Positions 56,809 through 64,000 of a stretch of 64,000 nt of DNA are shown here, in pieces. The stretch is from Ruegeria sp. Alg231-54. Lineage in GTDB: Bacteria > Pseudomonadota > Alphaproteobacteria > Rhodobacterales > Rhodobacteraceae. Positions within the stretch are counted from its first letter, which is position 1. Every line of letters begins with the position of its first letter. Location of the stretch: assembly GCF_900143525.1 (NCBI RefSeq), contig NZ_FREZ01000001.1, forward strand, positions 372,001 to 436,000, read 5' to 3'. The notes below the pieces were generated by a model. The model ran no database searches and was not told the DNA's origin. It saw only the letters and a program-made list of their open reading frames with translations. Both the position numbers and the translations under genes were made by a program.

Positions 56809-57039
56809 TCAGACCAGTTCGACTTCGTAGCGTTCGATGACCGTGTTGGCCAACAGCTTTTCGCACATCTCGGTGATGTCCGCCTCGGTCGCGCCTTCGG
56901 CCAGCTCAAGGTCGATCACCTTGCCCTGCCGCACACCTTCGACCTGATCAAAGCCCATGGCACCCAATGCGTGACGCACCGCCTCACCCTGCGGGTCGAG
57001 GACCCCGTTCTTGAGCATTACATGCACACGTGCTTTCAT
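56809..57039 (-). CDS. purS: Phosphoribosylformylglycinamidine synthase subunit PurS
   Basis: A 76-residue PurS that bridges PurL and PurQ. The whole fold [21 protein letters not shown]...[12 protein letters not shown]...[12 protein letters not shown] is standard. GGTGGAG precedes ATG 57039. It is separated from purC by a MarC gene and a terminator, so this copy is probably expressed from its own promoter. Confidence 0.95.
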   Translation of the reverse strand: MKARVHVMLKNGVLDPQGEAVRHALGAMGFDQVEGVRQGKVIDLELAEGATEADITEMCEKLLANTVIERYEVELV

Positions 57040-57157
57040 TCGCGCAACTCCACCTGAGGGCCGATGTTGTCGGCCCGTTCCGTTGCGCGGGGGATAACGC
57101 GCTGGAAGGCGTTCGACAACCCTTCTTGAAGTGGGCAGATGACCGCACTTACACCCG

Positions 57158-57826
57158 CTACCCGCCACCACCGGAATTCAAACCGGGATAGTGCGCGTCG
57201 ATTGCATTGAACGTGCCTGTCAAAACCATCTCGATTGCGACCGCCACAAGTATGAGAGCCATGACCCGGGTGATGACATTAATCATCGTCATACCCAATA
57301 GGCGCGAGATCGGATCGGCGAACAACAAGCCAAGGCCAACGATCAAACAGGCGATCACGATTGCCGTTCCAAGGGTTACTACTTCGGCACCATCGCTAAG
57401 CGTATGAGAGTAAACGATTGTTATCGCAATAGTGCCAGGCCCGATAGTCAACGGAATAGCAAGTGGTACAACGGCGATGTTTTCTTTTTTCCTATGCCCA
57501 TCCTCTACAGCTTGCTGATCCCCTTGCGGCCTGTCCGACGCGTTCAGCATCGACATACCAATTCCGAAGATGATTAGCCCCCCGGCAATACGGAACGAAG
57601 GTATGTCGATCCCAAACACAGCCAGGATCTCTTCTCCGATCACAACCGCTATCAAACCGACTATAATCACCGTCCCTGTCACGATAAACGCTACCCGCCG
57701 ACGTTCGGGGGCCGAATATCCTTTTGTCATGCTAAGAAAAATCGGGATTCCGTAGAGCGGGTTGAAAATAGCCAGAAGGGCTGCAAGGAATTTTAGAAAA
57801 ACTGCCTGATCAAACAATTCGGCCAT
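57158..57826 (-). CDS. MarC-family (UPF0056) integral membrane protein, second copy
   Basis: A 222-residue six-span MarC protein with AIFNPLYGIPIFLSM near the N terminus, a polar loop (residues about 88-105) with RPQGDQQAVEDGHRKKEN, then VPLAIPLTIGPGTIAI. It differs from the MarC at 12399 and resembles the ychE-type branch. ATG 57826 is used. It sits between purC and purS on the same strand. Its function is unknown; a role in purine transport is suggested only by position. Confidence 0.87.
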   Translation of the reverse strand: MAELFDQAVFLKFLAALLAIFNPLYGIPIFLSMTKGYSAPERRRVAFIVTGTVIIVGLIAVVIGEEILAVFGIDIPSFRIAGGLIIFGIGMSMLNASDRPQGDQQAVEDGHRKKENIAVVPLAIPLTIGPGTIAITIVYSHTLSDGAEVVTLGTAIVIACLIVGLGLLFADPISRLLGMTMINVITRVMALILVAVAIEMVLTGTFNAIDAHYPGLNSGGGG

Positions 57827-57901
57827 GTATAGCGCCACCCTCGTTTTCGTATTTGCCCGACAATGCCGGACAACCGGTAACCCTGTCAAACCGCTAGATA
57901 C

Positions 57902-57943
57902 AAAGAAAAAAGCACCGCTTTGGGTAAAGCGGTGCTTTTAACA
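57902..57943. terminator. Strong intrinsic terminator after purC
   Basis: A perfect 14-bp stem: 57908-57921 pairs with 57926-57939 (AAAAGCACCGCTTT and its complement) around GGGT. An A-rich plus strand on the left (57902-57911) gives a long U-run for the minus-strand purC transcript. Confidence 0.92.
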
Positions 57944-57964
57944 ATATGCGGTTCGCCTGTGTGA

Positions 57965-58720
57965 TCAGTTGATCAGCGTAGGCTTAGCGACGTTACTTTT
58001 CGGCAAAACGCCCAGCCGGCGTGCGACTTCGGAATAGGCGTCCGTCAGACTGCCCAGATCGCGGCGGAATACGTCTTTGTCCAGTTTTTGACCGGTTTCG
58101 ATATCCCACAGACGGCAACTGTCGGGGCTGATTTCATCGGCTACGATCAAACGCTGGAAATCCCCGTCATAAACACGGCCAATCTCGATCTTGAAATCGA
58201 CCAGACGAATGCCGACAGCCAGCATCATGCCGCTCATAAAGTCATTGACGCGCAGCGCGAGGCTCAGGATATCGTCCATGTCCTGTTGGCTGGCCCAACC
58301 AAAGGCAGCGATGTGTTCCTCGGTAACCAGCGGATCGCCCAACGCGTCGTCTTTATAGCAATATTCGACAATCGGGCGCGGCAGTTGTGTACCTTCGGCA
58401 ATGCCCAAACGTTTCGACATTGTTCCCGCGGCATAGTTGCGAACGATAATTTCAAGCGGAACAATCTCGCAATTGCGCACCAATTGCTCACGCATGTTCA
58501 GGCGACGGATGAAGTGGGTCGGAACACCAATCTGGTTGAGGCCGTTCATGAAGAACTCGCTCAGACGGTTGTTCAGCACACCTTTACCGTCGATGACGTC
58601 TTTCTTTTCCGCATTGAACGCGGTGGCATCATCCTTGAAATACTGCACAATGGTGCCAGGCTCTGGGCCTTCATACAGAATTTTGGCCTTACCTTCGTAG
58701 ATCTTTTTGCGACGCGCCAT
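57965..58720 (-). CDS. purC: Phosphoribosylaminoimidazole-succinocarboxamide synthase
   Basis: A 251-residue SAICAR synthetase joining aspartate to CAIR in purine synthesis. [51 protein letters not shown] ([11 protein letters not shown]) and [12 protein letters not shown] are conserved. ATG 58720 is the usual start. It is followed by the strong terminator at 57902, so the downstream marC and purSQ genes are not simply cotranscribed with it. It is divergent from the DUF1476 gene. Confidence 0.96.
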   Translation of the reverse strand: MARRKKIYEGKAKILYEGPEPGTIVQYFKDDATAFNAEKKDVIDGKGVLNNRLSEFFMNGLNQIGVPTHFIRRLNMREQLVRNCEIVPLEIIVRNYAAGTMSKRLGIAEGTQLPRPIVEYCYKDDALGDPLVTEEHIAAFGWASQQDMDDILSLALRVNDFMSGMMLAVGIRLVDFKIEIGRVYDGDFQRLIVADEISPDSCRLWDIETGQKLDKDVFRRDLGSLTDAYSEVARRLGVLPKSNVAKPTLIN

Positions 58721-58907
58721 GAGCGACCTTTCCAGTCCGGGGCGAGGGAATGAGTCCCTTCGCGTTGGCGCCCTCATAGTCCAAGCCCCCCTTTCCCGCA
58801 AGTTCAGCGGACCGAGAGGCTTTGACGCAGCGCAATTCCCTTGCACAGGCGCTCAGCTATAGTCATATCATCAATTAAGAAGATGTAAGCTATGAGGTCC
58901 GCAAACA

Positions 58908-59225
58908 ATGACCACTTTTGACGAACGCGAAAACGCTTTTGAAGCAAAATTCGCTCATGACGAAGAAATGCAGTTCAAAGCACAAGCGCGCTGCAACAGA
59001 TTGTTGGGCCTCTGGGCCGCAGAAAAGATGGGCAAGTCCGGCGAGGACGCCGAAGCCTATGCCAAAACCGTAGTAATCGCCGATTTCGAAGAGGCCGGGC
59101 ACGAAGATGTTGTGCGCAAGGTTTCCGGTGATTTGGGCGCGCTATCGTCCGACGAGGAAATCCGCGCAAAAATGGCCGAGCTTTTGCCTGAAGCCAAAGC
59201 ACAGGTCCTGAGCGAAACCGAATAA
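58908..59225 (+). CDS. F1-ATPase zeta-type inhibitor (DUF1476)
   Basis: A 105-residue helical protein matching DUF1476, the zeta subunit family first seen in Paracoccus, which blocks reverse rotation of F1-ATPase. The N-terminal inhibitory segment is TTFDERENAFEAKFAHDEEM, and the core FKAQARCNRLLGLWAAEKM is near-invariant. No atp operon is nearby. It is divergent from purC, with ATG 58908 preceded by a weak purine stretch. Confidence 0.9.
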   Translation: MTTFDERENAFEAKFAHDEEMQFKAQARCNRLLGLWAAEKMGKSGEDAEAYAKTVVIADFEEAGHEDVVRKVSGDLGALSSDEEIRAKMAELLPEAKAQVLSETE

Positions 59226-59341
59226 AAAACACTCGGCTCATGATCTTCATGAGTTTTATGAATTTGATTTGATGCCCCGGTCATGAGACACGGGGCGTCT
59301 CAATTTATAACGGCCCTATTCGGCTATTTGGGAATACCCCC

Positions 59342-60358
59342 ATGACAAATGCGCTCAATAAACTTCTGGAAACAAATGATGCTTTGCTGGCCGATGGTGC
59401 CACGGGCACGAACTTGTTCAATATGGGCCTGCAATCAGGTGACGCGCCCGAACTGTGGAATGTCGAAGCACCGGATAAAATCCGCGCTTTGTACCAAGGT
59501 TCGGTTGACGCCGGCAGCGACTTGTTTCTGACCAACACCTTCGGCGGCACATCCGCGCGCCTGAAACTGCACGACGCCCATAACCGGGTTGGTGAGTTGA
59601 ACCGGATCGGTGCCGAACTGGGCCGTGAAGTGGCGGACAAGTCTGGACGCACCGTTGTTGTCGCAGGTTCGGTTGGTCCCACCGGTGAGATCATGGAGCC
59701 GATTGGCAGCCTGTCCCATGCCGGCGCTGTTGAGATGTTTCACGAGCAAGCCGAAGCACTCAAAGCTGGCGGCGCGGACGTTCTATGGGTCGAAACCATC
59801 AGCGCACCCGAAGAATTCAGAGCGGCGGCAGAAGCTTTTGCGCTGGCCGACATGCCCTGGTGCGGCACTATGAGCTTTGACACTGCCGGACGTACCATGA
59901 TGGGTGTGACCTCTGCTGAACTGGCCCAACTGGTCGAGACCCTGCCTAATCCGCCGATCGCTTTTGGGGCCAACTGCGGCACCGGTGCGTCAGACATCCT
60001 GCGTACTGTGCTTGGATTTGCGGCGCAGGGCACGGAACGCCCGGTGATTTCCAAAGGTAATGCGGGCATTCCAAAATATGTCGATGGCCATATCCACTAT
60101 GACGGCACACCTGAATTGATGGGGCAGTACGCCGCGATGGCACGGGATGCGGGTGCCACGATCATCGGCGGGTGCTGTGGCACCATGCCAGATCACCTGC
60201 GCAAAATGCGCGAGGCACTGGATACAACTAGCCGCGCCACGCGCCCGACACTGGATCAGATCACGGATGCTTTGGGCCCGTTCTCATCAGCCTCGGACGG
60301 TACCGGAGACGATGCGGCAGTGCCCGAACGGCGCAATCGCCGTAGGCGTCGCGCTTAA
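59342..60358 (+). CDS. Betaine/homocysteine-type S-methyltransferase (BHMT-like)
   Basis: A 338-residue barrel enzyme of the zinc homocysteine methyltransferase family. The zinc ligands C212, C278 and C279 are in GANCGTG and IIGGCCGTMPDH, with homocysteine-binding DGATGTNLFNMGL at the N terminus. It regenerates methionine from homocysteine using glycine betaine or a related donor, possibly DMSP, which fits the dmdA genes elsewhere in the window. The C-terminal tail is basic (RRNRRRRRA). It is monocistronic. Confidence 0.88.
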   Translation: MTNALNKLLETNDALLADGATGTNLFNMGLQSGDAPELWNVEAPDKIRALYQGSVDAGSDLFLTNTFGGTSARLKLHDAHNRVGELNRIGAELGREVADKSGRTVVVAGSVGPTGEIMEPIGSLSHAGAVEMFHEQAEALKAGGADVLWVETISAPEEFRAAAEAFALADMPWCGTMSFDTAGRTMMGVTSAELAQLVETLPNPPIAFGANCGTGASDILRTVLGFAAQGTERPVISKGNAGIPKYVDGHIHYDGTPELMGQYAAMARDAGATIIGGCCGTMPDHLRKMREALDTTSRATRPTLDQITDALGPFSSASDGTGDDAAVPERRNRRRRRA

Positions 60359-60363
60359 AGCCT

Positions 60364-61140
60364 TCAGCGCCCCTCGAATTTCGGGGGGCGTTTTTCCATA
60401 AAGGCTACGACGCCCTCGGCAAAGTCGCGCGACCGGCCGCAATCACCCTGCAAATGCGCCTCTATCTCCAGTTGCTGCGGCAGAGTGTTGTCGTAAGTTC
60501 CGCGGATCGCCCGTTTGATCGCGCCAAATGCGATGGTTGGACCGTTGGCCAGATAAGCGGCCCTCTTGCGCCAATGCGCGTCGAAATTGTCGTCGGCCAC
60601 CGCTTCCCAGATCATGCCCCATTCATCCGCCTGTTTAGCGCTGATCTTGTCGGCAAACAGCGCCGCACCCATGGCTTTGGCGAACCCCATCTGGCGTGGC
60701 AGGAACCATGTGCCGCCCGCATCTGGCATCAGGCCGATACGGGAAAACGCCTGCAGGAAATACGCACTTTCAGTCGCAATCACCACATCAGCGCTGAGCG
60801 CAATGTTCGCCCCGGCCCCGGCAGCTGGTCCGTTGACGGCTGCGATAGTTGGGACCGGACAGTTGTAGATGGATTCCAGCATGGGATCGTATTCGTCGCG
60901 CAGTGTGCGTTCCAGATCAATCCGGCCAGTGCTGGAAGAATCGCCCAGGTCCTGACCCGAGCAGAAGGCGCCCCCTGCCCCTGTCACCACGATTGCCCGC
61001 GCATGCCGGGCTGCATGTGTCATCGCATGGGTGACCTCGGCCCGCATCTGCGCGGTCAACGCGTTCATCTTGTCGGGCCGGTTCAGGGTTACCACTGCCA
61101 GATTGTCAGTGATTTCCAGCAGTATAGCCTCATAGTCCAT
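60364..61140 (-). CDS. PaaG-like enoyl-CoA hydratase/isomerase
   Basis: A 258-residue crotonase. The oxyanion segments are GAFCSGQDLGD and NGPAAGAGANIALSAD, with IGLMPDAGGTWFLPRQMG, the D-for-E pattern of PaaG-type isomerases (2-(1,2-epoxy-1,2-dihydrophenyl)acetyl-CoA). A phenylacetate role is not supported by neighbours, and DMSP-pathway DmdD is also a crotonase, so another acyl-CoA is possible. The stop overlaps the terminator of the convergent methyltransferase gene. Confidence 0.85.
   Translation of the reverse strand: MDYEAILLEITDNLAVVTLNRPDKMNALTAQMRAEVTHAMTHAARHARAIVVTGAGGAFCSGQDLGDSSSTGRIDLERTLRDEYDPMLESIYNCPVPTIAAVNGPAAGAGANIALSADVVIATESAYFLQAFSRIGLMPDAGGTWFLPRQMGFAKAMGAALFADKISAKQADEWGMIWEAVADDNFDAHWRKRAAYLANGPTIAFGAIKRAIRGTYDNTLPQQLEIEAHLQGDCGRSRDFAEGVVAFMEKRPPKFEGR
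60368..60395 (+). terminator. Terminator of the betaine methyltransferase gene
   Basis: CGCCCC (60368-60373) pairs with GGGGCG (60385-60390), extended by CGAA/TTCG, then TTTTT (60391-60395). It lies within the last codons of the convergent crotonase gene. Confidence 0.8.
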
Positions 61141-61215
61141 GTAGTCCTCTCCCCATGCTCACGGCATTAGGGAACCCTGACTCAATTCAAGACGAAGGGA
61201 AAGAAATACGGTGGG

Positions 61216-61671
61216 TCAGTCATCAAGAATCTGGCGCAGGCGTTCTTTCTCAGCTTCGCTGAGGCCGTCCTTGACTTCCGTGCCCACCGCCTGAGATCGG
61301 TTGCGTAAAAAACTCCAGCCTATCACGGCGGCGATCAACAGCATGATCGGACCGGCCAGCCAAAGCATCAGGTTCGCCCCCGTTACCGTCGGCTTCAACA
61401 GAACGTATTCACCGTAACGATCCACGATAAAATCGACGGCTTCTTCATCCGTGTCACCCGCGACCAGCCGTTCGCGCAGCAACAGACGCAGGTCGCGGGC
61501 AAGTTCGGCATTGCTTTCGTCGATGCTTTCGTTACGGCAGACAAGGCAGCGCAGACCGGTGCTCAGGTCACGCGCGCGTTGCTCCAGGACCGGATCTTCC
61601 AGTACCTCGTCTGGCTGCACCGCAAACAAGGGCGACGCGATCAGGGCTAAAATCAGGATCAGACGCTTCAT
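61216..61671 (-). CDS. ccmH: Cytochrome c-type biogenesis protein CcmH (CycL)
   Basis: A 151-residue membrane-anchored thiol oxidoreductase that reduces apocytochrome c heme-binding cysteines. A signal peptide is followed by the redox motif CLVC (C42, C45) in RCLVCRNESIDESNAELARDLR and a C-terminal span (MLWLAGPIMLLIAAVIGW). The start overlaps the ccmF stop by four bases (ATGA). This is the short alphaproteobacterial CcmH lacking the CcmI region. Confidence 0.95.
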   Translation of the reverse strand: MKRLILILALIASPLFAVQPDEVLEDPVLEQRARDLSTGLRCLVCRNESIDESNAELARDLRLLLRERLVAGDTDEEAVDFIVDRYGEYVLLKPTVTGANLMLWLAGPIMLLIAAVIGWSFLRNRSQAVGTEVKDGLSEAEKERLRQILDD

Positions 61672-63632
61672 TCCGCCGGTACTCCACCCGAAGGTGCTTT
61701 GCGCGCCCCCGCTGCCACCCGGAACCTGCGGTCAGTCAAGCTCAGAAGCCCGCCCAATGCCATCAGGATACATCCGCCCCAGATCCAGTTGGCCAGAGGT
61801 TTGATGTAAGTCCGCATGACCCAACCACCATCGGCTTGCTGGTCCCCTATCACGACATACAGGTCGCCCCAAAAGCGATAGTCGATCGCCGCCTCGGTAG
61901 TAGGCATCCGGGCAACGGGGTAATTGCGTTTCTCGGGATGCAGCGTGCCCATAGACCGACCGCTCTTTTCAACCTGAACATCCGCAGTGGTTGAAAAATA
62001 GTTCGGCCCTTGCACGTCGCGGACATTTTCAAGCGTCAATGTGAACTGCCCAACTTCAAACGGCTGACCGGGCTGCGCAACGCGGATATCTTCAACTTCC
62101 CACGCGGTCAGACCGGCAATGGCAAAGATGGTCACGCCAAGCCCGGTATGAGCCACAGCTTTACCCCAGTCCGCGCCAGGTAAGCGGAACAGACGTTGGA
62201 TACTGCCCTTGCGACCGGTGCGGCTCCACAAGTCCACAGCCGCACCTAAAGTGATCCAGGCCCCAAGAAACAGTCCGATTGGCCCAAGGGCGCTGCGCCC
62301 AGTCTGCATAACCCAGACCAACAGGGCCAACGCGACCGACAAGATGAACACATAGCGCAGGGAATAGGCCGTCTTGCCCAATTTGCCCCGTTTCCATGGC
62401 AACATGGACCCTATCGGCAAAGCAATTCCCAAGGCCACCATGAAGGGCGTGAAGGCCGCGTTGAAGAATGGCGCCCCGACCGAGAGCTTACGGTCGAACG
62501 CCATCTCGGCAACCATCGGCCACATCGTTCCGAAGAATACCACGAAACAGCTGACCGCCAGCAGGATGTTGTTTAGAATCAACGCGCTTTCGCGGCTGAC
62601 CACGCTGAACACACCCTTTGCCTCCATCGCTTGTGCGCGGGCCGCGAACAGGGTCAGTGCCCCACCGATGAAAAGCACCAGAATGATCAGGATAAAGACG
62701 CCGCGTTCCGGGTCATTTGCAAAGGCATGCACAGAAGTCAGCAAGCCCGACCGCACGATGAATGTCCCGATCAGCGAAAAGCCAAATGCGATGATGGCCA
62801 ACAGGATGGTCCAACTTTTCAACGCTTCGCGTTTTTCCACGACGATGGCGGAATGCAACAGGGCAGCGGCCAAAAGCCATGGCATGAACGAGGCGTTTTC
62901 CACCGGGTCCCAGAACCAGAAACCACCCCAACCCAGCTCGTAATAGGCCCACCATGATCCCAGAGCGATGCCAATGGTCAGGAATATCCACGCGGCCAGG
63001 GTCCACGGACGCACCCAGCGGCCCCATGCGGCATCAACACGCCCTTCGATCAGGGCGGCCACAGCAAAACTGAATGCCATGCTAAGCCCCACATAACCCA
63101 GATACAGGAACGGCGGATGGAAGGCCAAGCCGGGATCCTGCAACAACGGGTTCAGGTCGCGACCGTCAAACGGGGCGACGATCAGCCGATCAAAGGGGTT
63201 CGAGGTGAACAGGATGAACGCAAAAAACGCCACCGCAATCATCGATTGAACCGACAGAACCCGCGCTTTCAATGTCGGTGGCAAGCCACCTCCGAAAAAC
63301 GCAGCCATCGCTCCGAACAATGACACGATAAGAACCCACAACAGCATCGAGCCCTCGTGGTTTCCCCACGTCCCGCTGATCTTGTACAGCATCGGCTTGG
63401 CCGAATGGCTGTTCTCGACGACCACACGCAGGGAAAAGTCCGAAGTCACGAACGCCCAGACCAAGGCTCCGAACGAGAAAGAAACCAGCAAGAACTGGAC
63501 GATTGCCGCGGGTTCCGCGACCCCCATCCAGCCGACCCAGCGTTTGGCTGCGCCGATCAAGGGAACGATCGACTGCACGATTGCGACGAGGAAGGCGAGG
63601 ATCAGGGCGAAATGGCCAAGTTCTGTAATCAT
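61668..63632 (-). CDS. ccmF: Heme lyase CcmF
   Basis: A 654-residue multi-span component of system I cytochrome c maturation that ligates heme to apocytochrome. The heme-handling WWD domain reads GWGGFWFWDPVENASFMPWL, and histidines in span loops (TWGNHEGSMLLWV, ALLHSAIV) are the expected axial ligands. The C-terminal portion has a periplasmic loop before the last span. ATG 63632 begins MITELGHFALILAF. ccmE is expected upstream on the minus strand, outside or beyond the holin-like gene. Confidence 0.96.
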   Translation of the reverse strand: MITELGHFALILAFLVAIVQSIVPLIGAAKRWVGWMGVAEPAAIVQFLLVSFSFGALVWAFVTSDFSLRVVVENSHSAKPMLYKISGTWGNHEGSMLLWVLIVSLFGAMAAFFGGGLPPTLKARVLSVQSMIAVAFFAFILFTSNPFDRLIVAPFDGRDLNPLLQDPGLAFHPPFLYLGYVGLSMAFSFAVAALIEGRVDAAWGRWVRPWTLAAWIFLTIGIALGSWWAYYELGWGGFWFWDPVENASFMPWLLAAALLHSAIVVEKREALKSWTILLAIIAFGFSLIGTFIVRSGLLTSVHAFANDPERGVFILIILVLFIGGALTLFAARAQAMEAKGVFSVVSRESALILNNILLAVSCFVVFFGTMWPMVAEMAFDRKLSVGAPFFNAAFTPFMVALGIALPIGSMLPWKRGKLGKTAYSLRYVFILSVALALLVWVMQTGRSALGPIGLFLGAWITLGAAVDLWSRTGRKGSIQRLFRLPGADWGKAVAHTGLGVTIFAIAGLTAWEVEDIRVAQPGQPFEVGQFTLTLENVRDVQGPNYFSTTADVQVEKSGRSMGTLHPEKRNYPVARMPTTEAAIDYRFWGDLYVVIGDQQADGGWVMRTYIKPLANWIWGGCILMALGGLLSLTDRRFRVAAGARKAPSGGVPAE

Positions 63633-63706
63633 GCCCCGGATATAATCCTGTTGCGTGACAAGCACCAATCACTTTCGCCCTCTTGCCGCGAACATAGTGT
63701 CGCGGG

Positions 63707-64000
63707 TCAGCCGGCCCTTTTGCGCCGCCATGTCTCTAACGCAGGGTTTTCGTCGGATTTTATTGTGTCTGCTGTCAGTGCCGCGTCCGGGCCGGGTTTG
63801 GCCACACCCACGCTGTCGCTACGCATCGCCGCCAGCGCCTTTAGGTTCCCAACCACTTGCGGAGTGCGCATCATAGTGGCGGAAATTTCGCGTTGCAATT
63901 CTTGCACCTTGGCCTGATGCCGCGCGCCGAAATAAAAGGACACAATCACCCCCAGCAACCACCACAACGGCTCGGGTACTAGGGCGATCCCCTGCATACG
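63707..64000 (-). CDS. 3TM-type holin-like membrane protein, 5' end outside window
   Basis: The visible 97 residues are the C-terminal part of a protein open past the window edge. RMQGIALVPEPLWWLLGVIVSFYFGARHQAKVQELQ contains a span and the end pattern of 3TM-holin-fold proteins found near ccm genes in Rhodobacterales. The rest is charged and Ala-rich. In phage the fold makes lysis pores; in this setting its role is unknown. The 75-bp gap to ccmF suggests cotranscription. Confidence 0.6.
   Translation of the reverse strand, partial: RMQGIALVPEPLWWLLGVIVSFYFGARHQAKVQELQREISATMMRTPQVVGNLKALAAMRSDSVGVAKPGPDAALTADTIKSDENPALETWRRKRAG

Noticed and set aside
59230..59341. Possible SAM- or SAH-type riboswitch before the betaine methyltransferase
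   Set aside because: Short overlapping inverted repeats (TGAGAC/GTCTCA and GCCCCG/CGGGGC) are present, but I could not match a known SAM-II, SAM/SAH or SAM-V consensus.

Overview
The window is a chromosomal segment of a Roseobacter-group alphaproteobacterium (Rhodobacterales). The evidence is gene content and order: ctrA with a DUF1153/SciP gene, a permuted two-piece tmRNA with an alpha-type SspB adaptor, the zeta-type F1-ATPase inhibitor (DUF1476), a DMSP demethylase (dmdA) with acuI, LpxI instead of LpxH, and a LexA-type GAAC-N7-GAAC box. The DNA is G+C-rich with dense, often 4-bp-overlapping genes. I see no insertion sequence, prophage block, CRISPR array, tRNA or rRNA. The genus cannot be fixed from the sequence alone.

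Layout. 1-3583: end of a branched-chain amino-acid-type ABC transporter operon (livF, acyl-CoA ligase, livK). 3658-4607: rplM-rpsI. 4850-8293: an NTF2-like protein, a MocR regulator divergent from a DUF1127 gene, a hotdog thioesterase and a crotonase. 8558-13037: tRNA-modification genes (trmFO, gluQ), hisI, a U-type Fe-S scaffold homologue and a MarC protein. 13224-17671: a 40-residue membrane protein behind an SOS box, then recG and ligA. 17796-18888: ctrA and sciP. 19018-20163: mnmA. 20174-31942: the envelope and isoprenoid supercluster frr-uppS-cdsA-dxr-rseP-(42-residue protein)-bamA-ompH-fabZ-lpxA-lpxI-lpxB-cadD-like, all on the minus strand.

32129-37484: acuI, dmdA, DinB-like, DUF1326 and DUF2182 genes form one minus-strand operon, divergent from a GntR/FCD regulator whose shared promoter region carries two copies of an FCD-style operator. 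37525-41127: ssrA, an ester-cyclase-like gene, a rhodanese-ChrB/ChrA chromate pair with a hairpin leader, and sspB. 41161-44898: fumC, small DUF4169 and RHH proteins, and tag. 44902-49571: class I aldolase, a P450/hydrolase pair, ccdA and tusA. 49618-56080: RNase E with a long structured leader, and the dctBD two-component system whose DctD lacks GAFTGA. 56117-61140: purQ, purS, a second marC, purC, DUF1476, betaine-homocysteine methyltransferase and a PaaG-like crotonase. 61216-64000: ccmH, ccmF and the end of a 3TM-holin-like gene.

Themes. Stalled translation is served by tmRNA plus SspB, 2.8 kb apart. Marine sulfur and methyl metabolism is represented by DMSP demethylation, acryloyl-CoA reduction, betaine methyltransfer and TusA. 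Cytochrome c biogenesis appears twice (ccdA, ccmFH). The most notable unexplained elements are the SOS-linked 40-residue protein, an 18-bp hairpin that sequesters the ligA start, the five-gene dmdA operon with its regulator, the terminator-like hairpin inside the ompH signal-peptide codons, and the GAFTGA-less DctD.
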